Origin: Paralvinella palmiformis
Taxonomy: Eukaryota; Annelida; Polychaeta; Terebellida; Alvinellidae
Length of the DNA stretch: 64,000 nt
Assembly (NCBI GenBank): GCA_025642065.1
Contig: JAODUP010000855.1
Coordinates: forward strand, 1-64,000
Reading direction: 5' to 3'
Shown here: positions 13,476 through 22,839 of the stretch, piece after piece
Layout: every line of letters begins with the position of its first letter
Position numbering within the stretch: the stretch's first letter is position 1
Notes under the pieces: generated by a model
Told to the model about the DNA's origin: nothing
Seen by the model: only the letters and a program-made list of their open reading frames with translations
Database searches by the model: none
Translations under genes and position numbers: made by a program

Positions 13476-15263
13476 CACAATCAGCCCCAAATCTTACCTG
13501 ACACGCCTTCTATCAGCCATCATCCCGACTCTCTACCAACGACCAGTGTGGCTAACTTGATGCTGCCAGCCCGGGGGCTTATCTTCACTCTATCGTGTCT
13601 TATCTTGTGCTCGGCTCCGGTCTTAACATAATACCCTACCTAAGGCCACCACGTTCTTTATGGTGTCCGTGCAGCATACCTTTGTGGGCTCAGCGCCGTC
13701 TCATCCTGGCCTCTGTACTTCTCAGGTGTTCAGTGCAGTGCATTATTAATTAATTTAATCCCCGTGCCCACCTCCGATACCATCCCGTCTACTCTTCTCT
13801 AATATTCAGGGCGGTGCGAGCAATCCACGCAGGACTTAACACCATCACAGACATTAATCATTTCTCATGTAGCCATTTGGTGTCATAATAGTCCTCTAAT
13901 TGCAATCACTCTCGTTCAAAAAATATAATACGCGAAATCTTCAGCCATTGTTTACTCAGAGTTTCTTTTGTAATTACAATACAGCAAAGGGCCGTGTGTT
14001 GCTAATACTTTGAAGTGTATTTGAAGAAAAAATAAACCCCACTAGGCTTATATTTCTGGTAACTTGATAGGTTCCACCCCCCGTGTAATGGACTCCATCT
14101 CATTGTTGACGAGTAAAGAGAAAGGTCAAGAGTAAGTTTCATCTTGTGTGCTCTGTTCAGAATGTATTCTTTTGTTTCTGTATTTTTTTATGCAAAGTAA
14201 TTTGTAAACCATCACCGAGTTTTGCAAGAAGAGGTGTATTTGTGATACAATTCGGCATTTGTGAGTTGACTTCTAAAACGAACACAGAGTCATCTTTCAT
14301 GACAGATTAGGTCAATTTGACATCACACAACCGCAGTAACATACACGCAGCAGCAGAATACTGTTCTTAAAGATATTAGGAAGGTTCCTACTAATTACAA
14401 TGAAGTTCTTTAAGTCACTTAGCTTCTTATCGTGAATGTCATATATACAGAGTTAGGCAAATCCGTGATAAACGGTTGAAAATACAGGTATGCGCCATAA
14501 CCGTAGTGGTGATTAATGGCCTCTTGCGATTTCAAAAAAGAATAGTATTAATCTGTTTATTCTTCAGTGTAGTAGAGGACTGCTATATTTATGTAATTAT
14601 TCTATTTTGAGTGTGTGAGCATGGTGGTGTTTAATGTTGCATTCATTTCTTGGCAAATATCACTTCGAAGATCATTGTTTTAGTTTGCCACTTGAGTATC
14701 ACTTTATTCTGTTGCTATGACAACACTGAGCCAACGTGCCCAGCAATGGGCCTAAACCAAGTAATCGCAATGGCCAACTGTCCTGCGTCAACGTCGAGAT
14801 CACACTGTCATCATCATCATCACCACCACCGTCATCATCATTATCATCATCATCATTGGCCATGTTGATGAACACATTATTATACTGACTGGTTAGGAAA
14901 AACACAAACAATACCAAAGAATTATCAACGTGCTCGGTACAAAAACAAAACAAAAACGCCCAAAAGCTACAACCAACAGGTGGTGTGTTTAACTTGTTTA
15001 TACACTTTCAATTGTTGCTGTTTTTTATGCACACTGATTAACAATGACAACAATGATTAACAAACTGTATATAATCGGCATGGTATAGGTGTGTATATAT
15101 AATTATAACGTTATTAATAATGTAGTTATATTCTCTCCAACTATTTATATATTACATTATCTTATTATAAATGAAGAATCACAGAGGATGCAACAAAACA
15201 ATTGGCTTTGATAGAATCTAGTAAAAAGATTAAATTCTTAAATGAAACTGAAAATAATCAAAC

Positions 15264-15266
<3 letters not shown>

Positions 15267-15322
<56 letters not shown>
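15267..15322. repeat. (AT)n microsatellite
   Basis: A perfect AT run of about 55 bases. Confidence 0.95.
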
Positions 15323-15325
<3 letters not shown>

Positions 15326-16538
15326 TGAATAACCAACACATGATAATACTGTAGGCATAAATTCTCTCTTAGCAGTGTAATCTAAAACAAGCTGCAGGAA
15401 CATGAAGCCATTATCCTGGAGGCAGAGGAATGATACCTATGTTACATTATTAGACAACAGACAACAATATAACATGAATTCAGGTCTGATTTTATTTCCT
15501 GTAGTGTATTAACGCTATACACAATCAACTGTAACAATCTGCATCATAACATCTCCGTGTGATAATGACATTATACACTCGCTATCTATTTATAACGGGC
15601 TCAAAGCGGATACGGCATCTGGTCGGGGTGTTAAGAACAGCTCATGGTAATTGCTTGGCCATCCTCAAATGAGAACACAGAATGGCCATGTAACCACACC
15701 AAGATCACACTGGGGTGGTTCCGCCCTTTTCTGGGTTTATCGTTACAAAAGAGGACAGATATACAGCACGGACAGCGGGACTTAACGTGATGCTGTATAG
15801 TGGTGTTATAATGATTGGTGAGTTCAAATGCTTTGAAACGAAAAACTGACCGCAAGTGTGTCTACGCAATCTGGACAAGTTTATTATTGTAGGGAATATG
15901 GCCGATCAGAGACGACGGATGGTAGACTTGGTGAGACGGCCAGCCACTGAAGGACAATGCATACCGGATGTGACAACCAAACCCCTAAGCCACGGCGTTA
16001 ATTAAAAACCCTCCGCTTGGTCAAACTATGCATTCTAACTTGGCGCCGTGCCACTAAGGTCCCGGCACCAATTAACAGATGGACGAGGACGTGAATCCAT
16101 GCTCGCCCACCACACAGCCGCACACAAGCTAATACGGTGTTTATGAGAAACGCCATCGAGTACCCAGCCCGAATAAAGAACACGCCAAACAAGTTCTTTG
16201 TAACTGCCACAGTAGCCGCGGTGCAGGCAGCGCTGTATCCACCTGTAGCAGGCAGTAGGCGTGTTTGGCAGGAGGAGACAACAATTGCTATCGATCAGCG
16301 AGTTAGCGTTAATGCTTGCCCGCCGCCGCGTTATGAGAGTCCCACTAACGGTAAGAGCCAGCAAGCAGGTGAGATTTGTGGCTGGTTCAATGCCTAACAT
16401 GCCAAAATGCCGACTTCATATCACGTTATAGAAAGTCATAAGTCACTGGATACAAGCTTCGGGGATAATTGGTTAAACATTGGCTGACAAATTAATGACT
16501 TTGGGAGGCTTTACTGTAATCCGTTATCTGGATTGTAT

Positions 16539-16569
<31 letters not shown>

Positions 16570-18003
16570 ACTTCCACGTCAAGTACAAACCAAACTACAG
16601 ACGCCGCAAATACCATCAAAGCTAATACATGATGTGGACAATTATCAAAACTAAATATGACGCATTTCAAAGTTTTAAGGTTGCTACGTGGGAATCTAAA
16701 ACAGCAATCCAGATTCTCAAATGGATCAGAACAAAACAACCAACAGCGAAAACGAAGCCCACCATTGAGTTCCAACAACCATCACCGCCGCAACAACAAC
16801 AACAACAACTCCGCTCCTTCCCAACCTCGGGTTCCTACCAATCTCTTCCCAAAACCCGGCTATGACAGATCCGCGCCACACTTCATACAATATAGAATCT
16901 ATTGTGATACGACTACTTCTCGATCTAGAAATGTGCCGATCATTACTTTCATTGTTCTCTCCATGTGTATGCTTCGCCGTACATCAATATTTCAGCTCCG
17001 CCTAAACATACTCTACTACGGTCAGGACTAAAATGTCACGGCGTGACTTAAACACTGACGCTGGTTAGCCAGTATTAACGCGGGAGTGAAATGAAAGAGT
17101 ACGACGTGCTCATCGCTGACAACAATCACTGAACAGAGACGTCGCTTTCGAGTAGCCCTCTCCTTACGGGCACCATCCCAATGCCTCATAGTATCAGACG
17201 GAATAGAACCCACTTCCCACTTTCCCTCCAGTCGGATCTATATAACACGTGACTCGGACATGATGCCTTCGAAAGTTTCTCGCCAATTTCCACGGCCAAA
17301 CAATTTCCAGATCTTCGACGGCCAGTTCCTGGACGAAGAATGGGCGTGTGCCGCACGACAATGCCGCCGTACGAGAGAACATCGAGTCTGTAATAGGATG
17401 TGCGATGTCGGTGATTTAGGTACAGACCCTAGACACGAGCAGCGAGCAACCAGCTACATCGAACCCACTACACGTAGAGATTATGTCAGAGTGGCGTTAC
17501 AGTGGATAACCGAATCTAATCTACTCCTTCTCTCGCGAGGGAGCTTTAAATTTTACTTATCCGCCGCCATCAGTCGGCCTATCGTCCTAGAGCGGGATAA
17601 GCCTAAAGCCAGTCGAGGGTGTTACGATCGCCGCTCGAATTCGATCGATCGAAGGATGGTTGTTTTAATAACGGGCAAACAATAAGACAAATCGTCAGAT
17701 ATCATCATCGAATCCTGTTGTAAATGACAACGAGGTGGGTGGTGGAGAAACCGAAAGCATGCAATCGCCTAATGCAATAATTGGCTACGAACAGTGGCAT
17801 CATATTTGATAAGCCGACTGAGAAAATGTGGAAAAGTTCTAACAATATAGGACACACGGCGAGAATCTCCTAAAGAAGAGGATCAACTGCCGAAGTGTCA
17901 ATGTCTCTACGCTAGCTAACGTCACTTGACCACACCACAGTGACAAAAGATGGTGCCGTTAGGAGAACCTCAGACCAAGAAAGAACGCTTACTCGTTAGG
18001 TTA

Positions 18004-18013
18004 CACACACACA

Positions 18014-18062
<49 letters not shown>
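18004..18062. repeat. (CA)n(GA)n microsatellite
   Basis: A short CA run and a GA run of about 46 bases, 0.5 kb beyond the 3' end of the neuropeptide gene. Confidence 0.95.
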
Positions 18063-18064
<2 letters not shown>

Positions 18065-18530
18065 AGCGAAGGGCTTAGCACAAAGAGGGAACATTATCGC
18101 ATCAGTTACCATCGGTCATCATCACTACAGTCATCATCTAATCATCTGTTACGGATATTAATCCAATTTACCTGTACGAATAAGCCACGCCATACTGGTG
18201 CGGTAGATTATAGACCTAGGCCGATCTTTCTCTATCTAATAACGTGGAAAAAATAGCCAAGTCAGCAAAACGGAAACAATGACAAACTTAGCCATTATGT
18301 GAGGGGAATAAAACGTGAGAAGAATAACACGAACGAGTCCGAATGAATGCTTCGAATAACAGATGATAAGTTAATTAATTCTCCCATTATCATAGTTATT
18401 ATATTAGCGATTTTATACAATGAAATGCCAGCGCGGAGTGATAGTCGTTTATGCTGCGGTGAGCCTGTTGTATGAGGAGAGTGGTTCTCAGTGAGGACAT
18501 TCATAAAGATGGTTGTGTGCGTGATTGTCT

Positions 18531-18536
18531 TTTATT
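18531..18536 (-). terminator. Polyadenylation signal AATAAA of the neuropeptide gene
   Basis: The minus strand reads AATAAA about 130 bases after the TGA stop. It is the first canonical signal downstream and would give a 3' UTR of about 150 bases. No strong GU-rich downstream element is evident. Confidence 0.55.
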
Positions 18537-18664
18537 AATCTTATTATTATTATTATTACGATCATTATCAATTCCGAGCGATAACAACTGTTCTACTTAA
18601 CTACTAGTACGCGTCCAGTGCAATTATCTTGGCTTAGGCACCACGACAGGTGGAGGGAGATGTC

Positions 18665-21016
18665 TCAGTGGGCTTTCGACGAGCTGTGGCCATCTGACAG
18701 TGGTGTGGCAACTGCAGGTAGGGCGGGCACTCCGGCAGGTGACGATGCCATCTGTTGATTATTTTCTTTGTTCGCCTGCCGATCTGTGTTTGCTGATGTG
18801 TGGATCTTCGTTGACTGGTCAAGCTTTTCGTTGGTGGTCAGCTTTTTGCCTGTGGCTTGCCGCTCAAAGCGATCAGAACGCTTCAACCAATCGCTTTCTC
18901 TTGCCCACGATCTGACATGAAGCGGAGGGACTACTTTGCTATCGATGACTTCCTTGAGGGTCTTCCACGCGTGAGGCACATCGGACTTATCCTGAAGACT
19001 ATTTTTGGCGTCACGTTTGATCCATGACATGCCGGAAGCCCCCCAGTTTTTCTTGTCTTGTTCGTGGACGCCACGCTTAATCCAGGACATGCCGGACGCT
19101 CCCCAGTTCTTCTTGCCACGTTCTTCCGGAACACGCTTGATCCAGGACATACCAGAAGCCCCCCAGTTTCGTTTATTGTCTTCCCCCAAGTCCCGTTTTA
19201 TCCACGACATGCCAGAGGCTCCCCAATTTTTCTTATCAGGCATTGGGCCATCCCGCTTAATCCAGGACATTCCTGATGCACCCCAATTCTTCTTGTCTAC
19301 TCTAGGATCCTGGCGCTTAATCCAAGACATTCCAGAGGCTCCCCAATTTTTCTTGTCAGCTTCACCCTCTCTACGTTTAATCCAGGACATACCTGAGGCA
19401 CCCCAGTTTTTCTTATCAAGATCTACATCATGCCGCTTGATCCAAGACATTCCTGAAGCCCCCCAATTCCGTTTTGCTTCATGATTTTCATCAGTAGGAT
19501 CCCTAAAACTATCAATATCATCGTTACCATCGTCCTTCTTAATCCAGGACATACCGGAGTCCCCCCAGTTTCGTTTCTTATCTTCAGTATCTTGTCTCTT
19601 TATCCAGGACATTCCAGAGGCTCCCCATGTTTTCTTATCTGGAATTTCATCACGTTTGATCCAGGACATACCGGATGCTCCCCAGTTACGCTTTTCGTGG
19701 TCGGGATTGCGCTTAATCCAGGACATACCTGAGGCACCCCAGTTTCGCTTTTCATCATCATTATCATCGACATAACCATCGACCTTATCATCATCATCAT
19801 CATCATTACGTTTTATCCAGGACATCCCTGACGCCCCCCAGTTACGCTTTTCCTCGCTAGGATCTCGCTTGATCCACGACATACCTGACGCACCCCAGTT
19901 TCTCTTATTAACTTCGCCTTGGTGACGTTTTATCCAAGACATACCAGAGGCACCCCAGTTCTTCTTCGCCAGGCCGGTATCATCATCGTCCACGTCGCGT
20001 TTCGTGACCTTGTCGCTACTCAGTTCTTGTTCAGAAGTGTCCCGTTTCACGATATCATGAACGTGCCCACCGTACGTGTCACGTTTAATCCACTCGGTGT
20101 GGGCGTTTTCCCAGGCTCTCTTATCCAATCGGTCGCCGCCATAAACATCGTCCACGGACCTTTTCTTCAGCCAGTCCATTATTTCGCCATGATCCCAGCG
20201 TTTCTCCGGCATATCCAGTTCGTTGTACGGCTCAGCCCTTTTAAGCCACTGTACGTCTCCCGAACTCCAGCCACGTTTCAGCCATCCCAAGTCGGCATCG
20301 TTTCCCCAACTTCTCTTCAGCCATTCGGCGTTCGCCTTGTTCCATGCCCTCTTCTTCAGCCAATTCGCGCCGGCAGCATTCCACGTGGGCTTCTTCTGTA
20401 GCCAAGGAAACTCTGGCGCACGTTTCCTCAGCCAGTTCATCGTGTGCGCATCAAATTTCTTATTGTATCCAAACGGCGAGGTGTCGTGCATCTGTTCCCA
20501 CTCATCGGAAGCGGCACGTTTCAGCCATTGCATGTCGTCTCCAGCCCATTCTCGTTTGTCGGCAATGGAACGGGTATTTCGGCTGCTTCGACAATCGGTA
20601 TATTGCCATATTGGTACATGAAACTCACCGCCTTCTTGTCCTTCTAGGTCGATCAGAGCATCTAGAGGCAGCAGTCCGCAGTATAGCAGCGACTGGAGTC
20701 TCAGCTTCGGAGAACACTGAGGTGTGCAATAGGGAAGGTTTACTTTGACTCTATAGGCACCTGTGGCTTCGTCGCTTTGCACATCAAGGTGGCATGTCCG
20801 TTCCCGGCCACTGGTCTCGTCCTGCCATTCTAGCCGACCCTCGACGTGGCCAGCATCCCGTCCTATGTGGCCGGTGATGATCACGGTCGGCCCGAGCAGG
20901 GCGTCGCAGTTGAGCACAGTTTGGTCGCGGTCACCTTCATCGGCAGTGGCGAAAATCAAACAGAGGCACTGAAACAATGCTAGAAATATCCACAACCACC
21001 TCAAAGATATGGACAT
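18665..21016 (-). CDS. Multi-copy neuropeptide precursor, W-X6-W-[I/L] peptides, non-amidated
   Basis: This 783-residue secreted prohormone has no family name I can assign with certainty. Residues 1-25 form a signal peptide (hydrophobic run WLWIFLALF, likely cut after ATA-25). Residues 37-142 hold six cysteines (37, 75, 97, 101, 113, 142). Residues 156-312 carry about nine variable peptides such as EWAGDDMQWL, AWNKANAEWL and AWENAHTEWI. Residues 353-668 carry 15 copies of NWGASGMSWI (copy 6 starts TWG, copy 7 reads WGD) between KR/KK sites and acidic spacers. A last relative, SWARESDWL, lies at 703-711. Cleavage by prohormone convertase and trimming by carboxypeptidase would release peptides ending in free Ile or Leu, since no Gly precedes the basic sites. 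The ATG is the first after an in-frame TAA at 21032-21034, and the stop is TGA. W-X6-W spacing resembles myoinhibitory peptides/allatostatin B. The GMS core and absent amidation also recall pedal peptides. That it is a coding neuropeptide precursor is nearly certain; the family is inferred. Confidence 0.95.
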   Translation of the reverse strand: MSISLRWLWIFLALFQCLCLIFATADEGDRDQTVLNCDALLGPTVIITGHIGRDAGHVEGRLEWQDETSGRERTCHLDVQSDEATGAYRVKVNLPYCTPQCSPKLRLQSLLYCGLLPLDALIDLEGQEGGEFHVPIWQYTDCRSSRNTRSIADKREWAGDDMQWLKRAASDEWEQMHDTSPFGYNKKFDAHTMNWLRKRAPEFPWLQKKPTWNAAGANWLKKRAWNKANAEWLKRSWGNDADLGWLKRGWSSGDVQWLKRAEPYNELDMPEKRWDHGEIMDWLKKRSVDDVYGGDRLDKRAWENAHTEWIKRDTYGGHVHDIVKRDTSEQELSSDKVTKRDVDDDDTGLAKKNWGASGMSWIKRHQGEVNKRNWGASGMSWIKRDPSEEKRNWGASGMSWIKRNDDDDDDKVDGYVDDNDDEKRNWGASGMSWIKRNPDHEKRNWGASGMSWIKRDEIPDKKTWGASGMSWIKRQDTEDKKRNWGDSGMSWIKKDDGNDDIDSFRDPTDENHEAKRNWGASGMSWIKRHDVDLDKKNWGASGMSWIKRREGEADKKNWGASGMSWIKRQDPRVDKKNWGASGMSWIKRDGPMPDKKNWGASGMSWIKRDLGEDNKRNWGASGMSWIKRVPEERGKKNWGASGMSWIKRGVHEQDKKNWGASGMSWIKRDAKNSLQDKSDVPHAWKTLKEVIDSKVVPPLHVRSWARESDWLKRSDRFERQATGKKLTTNEKLDQSTKIHTSANTDRQANKENNQQMASSPAGVPALPAVATPLSDGHSSSKAH
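19013..19960 (-). repeat. Array of 15 NWGASGMSWI peptide copies
   Basis: Residues 353-668 contain 15 near-identical decapeptides with spacers of about 8-24 residues. Most spacers are Asp/Glu-rich, and one holds a run of six Asp encoded by a GAT microsatellite near 19790. Copy 6 is TWGASGMSWI and copy 7 is NWGDSGMSWI followed by KK instead of KR. The Ser before the last Trp is encoded by all four TCN codons in different copies, and Gly and Ile codons also vary. The peptide is therefore conserved while the DNA is not homogenised. Confidence 0.95.
20081..20551 (-). repeat. Variable peptide block (residues 156-312)
   Basis: Peptides in order are EWAGDDMQWL, FDAHTMNWL, APEFPWL, PTWNAAGANWL, AWNKANAEWL, SWGNDADLGWL, GWSSGDVQWL, WDHGEIMDWL and AWENAHTEWI, each followed by KR, KKR, RKR or QKK. 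Spacing between the two aromatic residues is six in most. It is seven in SWGNDADLGWL and WDHGEIMDWL, and Phe replaces the first Trp in FDAHTMNWL. APEFPWL lacks the first Trp. The C-terminal residue is Leu in eight and Ile in the last, which comes next to the Ile-ending uniform block. Confidence 0.9.
20591..20908 (-). other. Six-cysteine N-terminal domain of the precursor
   Basis: Codons 37-142 lie between the signal peptide and the first dibasic site (DKR at 153-155). They contain six cysteines spaced C37, C75, C97, C101, C113, C142, including a CTPQC pair. Alternating hydrophobic stretches (TVIITGHIG, YRVKVNLPYC, FHVPIWQY) suggest a beta-rich disulfide-bonded fold. Most multi-copy neuropeptide precursors have only a short linear leader here, so a folded domain is unusual. 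No known domain was recognised by eye. Confidence 0.7.
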
Positions 21017-21236
21017 CTTATTCGAACCACCTTACCGACAGCTTCTTATTGTCCTGGCACTTCTACCGTCTCGGGACGCTCTTTGTCCGACGACGAATGT
21101 GATACAACGGACACAGTTTCTAATGCTATCCAGATAGTGTGGCCAAAAGGACAGTCCGCGCGTTAGTTCAACAGATCCATCAATGAGTGATGTATTAGGT
21201 TCTGACAATCTTCACTTCGTTCAACAATCAGTTCCC

Positions 21237-21247
21237 TCTTTATATAT
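21237..21247 (-). promoter_or_regulatory. TATA box of the neuropeptide gene
   Basis: The minus strand reads TATATATAAAG, about 220 bases upstream of the start codon. A transcription start some 25-35 bases downstream would fall near 21205-21220 and give a 5' UTR of roughly 200 bases. There is no other TATA-like run between it and the ATG. An intron inside the 5' UTR cannot be excluded. Confidence 0.55.
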
Positions 21248-22675
21248 AAGGCTGGCGACCGTTCTCCGGACCTTCGTTGGCTGTACTGAATTCCTTCTAC
21301 TGTTTCTCTCATCTATAAAGCATTAGGGTACAACTGTCACCTCCCCGACGATATCATACTACACGCTGCTGCATTCTGACATCAGGTAGTTACCTACAGA
21401 CAAGTTACTCCTCCGCACACAATGCCAGCACGTTGACAAGGGTGGAGCTTACCGCCGACGGTGGCCTATGACGAGGCAGGATTCGTCAACGCTCCTCCCT
21501 TTTCCCTAAATCCCCTCATCTCGGAGACGGCAGCCGAGCCGGCCGAGGATTTGACTGGAAAACGCTCACGGAGCCACAACGTGAGACAGGCAAGTCGTCC
21601 TGCATATTTTATTAGCCGGTCGATTCCTGCAGCTACAGGTGACGGGCACGGACGGGCAGAACTACCCAAGCAGTGCCAAGCCCAGCTCAGGGATAACACA
21701 GCCAATGGCTTGTTGCCGGCGACAACTGCCCACACGCAGCAAGGGAACCGTGATGCCTTTACGACAAAACGCGTGGGGAAGAGTTGGCCAGGCTTGGAGC
21801 GGTCGCTCCACTCTGTCGGAGACCAGCGACAAGCAAACAGCGCGATTTAGCTTATTGCCACCTAATCAACTTCGTGGTTTGCTAATACAGGTTAACTACC
21901 GACAAATCTCCTGTGATGAGGCAGATACGGTAAGGGCGACGAGGAATCTCCTACGCTGCCAGCCTCCAATATCCAGCGCTCCGTTTAACTAATAGTTAAG
22001 TGAAACATATCCAATACTTGATTGACCCGCCAAGATAGAGGTTTTGTCCGCATCCCCAAATCAACACCAATTTACCGGTCATTCAATATATGACAAATAC
22101 GACCACCAGTTGACTGTCCTTTAATTTGGCTTTTAAGTTTCATCTCCAGGCTGAGTTTAAAATGCTAAAGAAACGATAGATCACCATTACAAGGAAATAA
22201 ATCTCGGATACTCCGAGATCACAATTACTGCATTGTCTATAAGCTATAAGTAAAAAAAACTAGAAACATTTCCTACGCGGATCTCAGTCAGCTACTTCCG
22301 GTGACGTAATAATGGGCATTTAAAATGTATGATATACGCGCGAAGCTAATGTATTAATACACTAACGAAGGCAACATACACAATGAATACAATTACAGAG
22401 CTGCACCGATAACAAACTTCAATTTACCATACACCCACACACATAATACTTTAATCTACATAACAGGCATCTACAAAATCCAACAGGGAAGAGGATCTGG
22501 ACTTCCCATTAAATTCTAACAACGCCTTTAATACACAAAACATATGATCCAGAATTAGCTTCTCTACTAAAAATCCGCAATGGGGAAAACAGTGTTTTGA
22601 ACGAAAGGTCAGAATTACCAATAGGGACATCTCTACATTTTCTTCATTCACTAGACACGTAACTCAATTAAGCAG

Positions 22676-22798
22676 GAGCGCGCGTGCGCGCGTGTATGTG
22701 TGTGTGTCGTAACTCTGGCACAGAGAATCACCAGTCGTGAAAACAACCTCCGGAAGATTCATCAGGATATTGATTCCAAAGAAATGACTCTTCAATCC

Positions 22799-22838
<40 letters not shown>

Positions 22839-22839
22839 A
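22676..22839. repeat. Alternating CG/TG tract and (TG)n
   Basis: A GCGCGCGTGCGCGCGTGTAT-type alternating purine-pyrimidine tract, then a 40-base (TG)n near 22800. Both can adopt Z-DNA. Confidence 0.9.

Larger units (their letters stand above)
13480..18530. other. Non-coding stretch downstream of the neuropeptide gene
   Basis: There is no recognisable gene. It contains a (CAT)n tract at 14800-14860 and a GC-richer segment at 15600-17700. Open frames there occur on both strands (for example 16137-16397 plus and 17260-17685 plus) but show no conserved motif. Confidence 0.55.

Noticed and set aside
14650..14868. His-rich open frame
   Set aside because: It is encoded by a (CAT)n/(CAC)n microsatellite, with no other gene features.
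16657..17031. 124-codon frame with an Asn run
   Set aside because: The run comes from a CAA/AAC microsatellite, and an overlapping frame is equally open.
17260..17685. 141-codon plus-strand open frame
   Set aside because: Arg-rich with no signal, domain or splice context. The surrounding GC-richer DNA has open frames on both strands.
18665..20748. Long plus-strand open frames opposite the neuropeptide gene
   Set aside because: They are antisense shadows of the repeated coding sequence, repeating with its period and lacking any independent motif.
21461..21850. 129-codon plus-strand frame upstream of the neuropeptide gene
   Set aside because: Both strands are open here and nothing recognisable is encoded. 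It is treated as promoter-proximal non-coding DNA.
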